Under the pieces are notes generated by a model. That model saw only the letters and a program-made list of their open reading frames with translations, was not told the origin of the DNA and did no database searches. A DNA stretch of 64,000 nucleotides, from contig NZ_SJOM01000007.1 of NCBI RefSeq assembly GCF_004762045.1, positions 1,142,026 to 1,206,025 of the forward strand. The letters run 5' to 3'. The position numbers were made by a program, and so were the translations under genes. Origin of the DNA: Mycobacterium sp. DL99 (lineage in GTDB: Bacteria > Actinomycetota > Actinomycetes > Mycobacteriales > Mycobacteriaceae). Of this stretch, positions 61,234 to 64,000 are shown in pieces; position 1 is the first letter of the stretch, and each line of letters opens with the position of its first letter.

Positions 61234-61953
61234 TCAAGTGAAGTGGATATCGCTCAGATCGATAGCGACCATGAGCTCATCGGGCATGAGCTGTCCGGCC
61301 GAATCGCACCGGTACGCACGACGTTTCGTCGGAACCTTGATGCCGTCCACGTCGGCGAGGTCGTCGACGTACTGGACGGCCGAGAATCCGCCGGCCACGT
61401 CGACCCGGTAGTCGTGCCGCCTGATGAGCCGGTGGTCGTCGAAGTAGAACTCCTGCACCGGACTGTGGGTGGCGATGTGAGGTGGAAAGGAGACGCGCAG
61501 ACCACGCCACGTCTCGCCGTCGTGCTCGACGGGTGCGATCTCGTCGACCGTGATGCCGGGCAAGCTCAGCAGGAACGGTGTGGTCAGATAAGTCCGCAGT
61601 GCGTAGCCGTTGAAGTAGGCGCGCTGCAGTGGATTCCACGGAGTTTCGAGTTCGTGGCCGGCGAATGAGTCTCGCGGACTGGGCAACTCGGCCACTATGC
61701 GGCCGTCCAGCTTCTCGATGGCGACGCGATCGGCGGTGAAGTCGGTCTTCTGGTCGGGTGCACCGAACGGCTGGACCGAGGCCCACTGGCGATCCAGGGC
61801 GACGGTCATTCGGCGCGGAGTGTCGTCCTGGGGCTGGCCTTTGAGCGTCCAGAGTTTGCCTCCGGTCACGATCGTCGCCTCCACCCGGGAAAACTCGTTC
61901 CAGCGGGTCAGGCCACCATGGGCGTCGAGAACTTCGGCAAGCAGATCGGTCAT
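61234..61953 (-). CDS. hypothetical lipid-sorting-like beta protein
   Basis: The 239-aa protein begins TDLLAEVLDAHGGLTRWNEF and has a mostly beta layout with repeated WTLKGQ, FYFDDHRLIRRHDYRVD and GGFSAVQYVDDLADVDGIKV. This recalls outer-membrane-lipoprotein-sorting/LppX-like folds, but there is no signal peptide. It is last in a minus-strand operon after the MBL-fold gene. Function is unknown; the fold call is tentative. Confidence 0.68.
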   Translation of the reverse strand: MTDLLAEVLDAHGGLTRWNEFSRVEATIVTGGKLWTLKGQPQDDTPRRMTVALDRQWASVQPFGAPDQKTDFTADRVAIEKLDGRIVAELPSPRDSFAGHELETPWNPLQRAYFNGYALRTYLTTPFLLSLPGITVDEIAPVEHDGETWRGLRVSFPPHIATHSPVQEFYFDDHRLIRRHDYRVDVAGGFSAVQYVDDLADVDGIKVPTKRRAYRCDSAGQLMPDELMVAIDLSDIHFT

Positions 61954-61964
61954 CTCAAACCTCG

Positions 61965-62816
61965 TCACTTCGGTGGGAACAGGGTGATCGCCGCACCCCA
62001 CAGCGCACCCGGATTGATCCGGTCGGGGTGCCGGGCCAGCATCCCGGCGTAGAAATCGTGTGCGCCGGTAGATGATTCGACCAAATTGCGCGCATCGGTG
62101 AGGTAGCGACGGGTGGCGTCGATCTGAGACGGGTCGTCTGGCGCGTCGGGATTCTTGTGGCCGGCTATCACCGTCGTCGGCCGCAGAGCCTCGGCAATGT
62201 CCAGTGCCGCGAGCCATTGGTCAACGCCCTTCACGCCGCCCGACTCCGTGAGATACAGATGCACACCGTTGTAGACCACGTCGCCGGCGACAAGGAGCCC
62301 GGCGCTCGGCACGTGCAGCATGGTGGTGGCGTCGGTGTCGGTGTGCCCGACCTCGACGGGACGTAGTTGCTCGCCTTCGAGTTCGAACCCGGCTTCGTCG
62401 ACGATGCCGACCTCGACATCTCCGGTCGGCAGCTCACCGGGAAACACCTTGTCCCAGAAGCCGGTCCGGAACTCCGGCGAGTTCTGCGCGGCCATGTGCG
62501 CTGCTGTGCCCGCCGTGGCATAGACCGCTAGGCCCGGACACCGCCTCAGCAGCGGGATTGCGCCGAACCAGTGGTCGCCGTGCCCGTGCGTGATGTAGAT
62601 CCCGGTCAGTCGTCGGCCGGACGCCTCGACCCAGTCGCCGACCTCGGCCGCCTGCGCGGTGGTCAGGGGCGGATCGACGAGCACAGCGTCCCGGGAACCT
62701 GTGATCAGCGTCGACGAGATCGGCGACCACATCCGCCGGCTGCCGTCGGGCAGTGGGCCGCGGCCCGACTGCGGAATCTGGCCGGTGACAAAAACCCGGT
62801 GCGTCAGCGCGCTCAT
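61965..62816 (-). CDS. metallo-beta-lactamase-fold hydrolase
   Basis: The 283-aa MBL-fold enzyme has the metal motif YITHGHGDHWFGAIP, later AGLLVAGDVVYNGVHLY and a final TVIAGHKNPDAPDDPS. These are the HxHxDH and downstream ligand positions. It hydrolyses an unknown ester or lactone. AAGGAGG 4 bp before ATG 62816 selects this start. It overlaps the upstream fusion-gene stop, so it is coupled. Confidence 0.88.
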   Translation of the reverse strand: MSALTHRVFVTGQIPQSGRGPLPDGSRRMWSPISSTLITGSRDAVLVDPPLTTAQAAEVGDWVEASGRRLTGIYITHGHGDHWFGAIPLLRRCPGLAVYATAGTAAHMAAQNSPEFRTGFWDKVFPGELPTGDVEVGIVDEAGFELEGEQLRPVEVGHTDTDATTMLHVPSAGLLVAGDVVYNGVHLYLTESGGVKGVDQWLAALDIAEALRPTTVIAGHKNPDAPDDPSQIDATRRYLTDARNLVESSTGAHDFYAGMLARHPDRINPGALWGAAITLFPPK

Positions 62817-63937
62817 CATGCCTCCTTGAGGAAATGTGTTGACGGGATCGCCCCGGCGAGGCGGTCACGGATCTCGGCGGAGAACCGCAGTACGGCGCCC
62901 AGCGGCCGGTGGTGGATCGCGGCGGCGACGATGCGTCCCTCGGCATCACGTTCCAGGATCGTGATACCCCGGATCGCCATCCCACCGAAAGCCGTTGCCC
63001 GCCATTGGACGTAGCTGGTGGGGCCATTTGTGGTCTCGGCCGTGAACTCCAGCGTCTCGTAGATCGAGCTCGCGACGCCGAGCACGGTCGCGACGGCTTC
63101 CCGACCGGCGACAGGTTCGACGAGGGTCGTGGCGTCGAGCACCACGTCATCGGCGAAGGTGTCGGCGAAGCTCGCCCGCGACTGCTCGGCGAACGCCTGA
63201 CGCCAGCCCGCGGCAGTCGCACCACCGGCGATCTCGTCGGCGAACGCCACGATGGCGGCTGCGACCTGGTCGGCGAACTCGACATGAACCCAGTGCCCGC
63301 CGCCGTCGATCACCCGTTCACGGGCCTGCGGGAAGCGCGGGGTGATCGTCGCGACGAGGTCGGCGGTGACGAAGGTGTCCTCGCTGCCCCGGATCACCAG
63401 TACGGGTCCGGTGTAATCACTGATCGACGATGCGTCCGGCACGCCGTCATTCCAGACGTCCACATAACGGCTCACCACATCCGGTCGTGCCGACTCTCCG
63501 GCGCGGGTCAATCGGTCGAGCTGGTCGTCCGTAAGGGCCGGGGACAGGTTGGACCGGGCCGCGCGCTGTGCGGCGGGATCGCCGCCCAACGCCCGGAACG
63601 GCGCAAGGGCGTCGGCGGGAAGCCGGGTGCCGCCCAACGGGACCGGCGTGAGCAAGACCAGCCCGGTGACCTTCCCGGCGTGACCGGCGGCGACCAGTTC
63701 GGCAACCTGGGTGCCCAGGCTCTGCCCGACAACGATGACATCTGAGTCGACGCCGTCGAGGAGCTGGCCGGCCTCGGCAGCCAGCGCTCGCAAGGTCAGC
63801 TCCGGGTCGGCGGCACGAGCGCCGAAGCCCGGCAGCTGATAACGGATGACGTGCACGTCGTCGGGTAGTGCAGACACGAGGTCGTCCCAGACCTTGACGT
63901 CATCGAGAAAGCCGTGGACGAGAAGCACGGTGCTCAT
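62816..63937 (-). CDS. alpha/beta-hydrolase fused to an NTF2-like domain
   Basis: The 373-aa protein has an N-terminal alpha/beta-hydrolase (about 1-250): STVLLVHGFLDDVKVWDDL, nucleophile region DVIVVGQSLGTQVAELVAAG with Ser, VLVIRGSEDTFVTADLV and GGGHWVHVE. A SnoaL/NTF2-like domain (about 255-373) with SFADTFADDVVLDATTLVEP and AVATVLGVASSIYETLEFT follows. ATG 63937 overlaps the upstream stop (ATGA). A fused pair of this type suggests a two-step catabolic or biosynthetic function. Confidence 0.85.
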   Translation of the reverse strand: MSTVLLVHGFLDDVKVWDDLVSALPDDVHVIRYQLPGFGARAADPELTLRALAAEAGQLLDGVDSDVIVVGQSLGTQVAELVAAGHAGKVTGLVLLTPVPLGGTRLPADALAPFRALGGDPAAQRAARSNLSPALTDDQLDRLTRAGESARPDVVSRYVDVWNDGVPDASSISDYTGPVLVIRGSEDTFVTADLVATITPRFPQARERVIDGGGHWVHVEFADQVAAAIVAFADEIAGGATAAGWRQAFAEQSRASFADTFADDVVLDATTLVEPVAGREAVATVLGVASSIYETLEFTAETTNGPTSYVQWRATAFGGMAIRGITILERDAEGRIVAAAIHHRPLGAVLRFSAEIRDRLAGAIPSTHFLKEA

Positions 63938-64000
63938 TTCGCGGCCGCCTTCGTCGCGCCGGACGGTGACCATGCGGCGGTGTCGATGGGTGAGAAGTCA
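63934..64000 (-). CDS. C-terminus of upstream operon gene (5' truncated)
   Basis: The minus-strand frame from the right edge reads DFSPIDTAAWSPSGATKAAAK and stops with TGA at 63936-63934, overlapping the next start codon (ATGA). It is the end of a further gene in the same operon. Only 21 residues are visible, so the family cannot be named. Confidence 0.55.
   Translation of the reverse strand, partial: DFSPIDTAAWSPSGATKAAAK

Overview
The window is high-GC DNA with mycobacterial gene content: type VII (ESX)-associated proteins, many F420-dependent oxidoreductases, WhiB, DUF732, mycobacteriophage lysis genes, and lipoproteins with Mycobacterium-style lipoboxes. Several blocks recall the M. tuberculosis order Rv0853c to Rv0860 (keto-acid decarboxylase, SRPBCC protein, CoA-transferase/racemase, dapC-like aminotransferase, fadA, fadB). 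The mix of core and accessory genes fits a Mycolicibacterium-type rapid grower. Functions are inferred by reading translations; no database search was run.

Region 1 (1-7.9 kb) is the end of an integrated mycobacteriophage-like prophage. It holds a lysis cassette (lysin A, lysin B, holin and two small membrane proteins) closed by a strong terminator. Next comes a mostly minus-strand, lysogeny-type block: an orphan ParA-like ATPase with a 28-bp iteron array upstream, an uncharacterised 304-aa protein, small membrane proteins and a DUF732 membrane protein. The block ends at tRNA-Lys, the likely attachment site. Region 2 (8.0-15.8 kb) is a tRNA-Glu/Asp/Phe cluster followed by a decayed genomic island. 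It contains a multiply frameshifted tyrosine integrase, a type VII-secreted polymorphic-toxin-like locus (EspC-like partner, WXG-type protein, accessory protein), a run of intact and broken immunity genes (Imm33/DUF2185-like, SUKH, YezG-like, Imm1-like), and an excisionase-like remnant.

Region 3 (15.8-29 kb) carries an L,D-transpeptidase and a compact MNIO (DUF692) operon whose first gene encodes a membrane protein with a Cys/Gly-rich tail, a candidate RiPP system. It also has a TetR regulator with near-identical palindromes on both sides, the keto-acid decarboxylase/CoA-transferase block, and two tandem universal stress proteins behind a DosR-like box. Region 4 (29-44.5 kb) has exported proteins, a WhiB, dapC, an old yellow enzyme, two orphan immunity-like genes, the fadA-fadB beta-oxidation operon, and a TetR/flavin-monooxygenase divergon with paired operators.

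Region 5 (44.5-48.2 kb) is a minus-strand operon of cell-wall hydrolases with ESX-type N-termini (lytic transglycosylase and NlpC/P60) plus two lipoproteins. Region 6 (48.2-64 kb) is metabolic: an S9 peptidase, F420 enzymes, an MDR reductase, a methyltransferase broken in a G6 tract, a LysR/SDR divergon, a thiolase, and a translationally coupled operon (hydrolase-NTF2 fusion, metallo-beta-lactamase fold, lipoprotein-like fold) that runs off the right edge.
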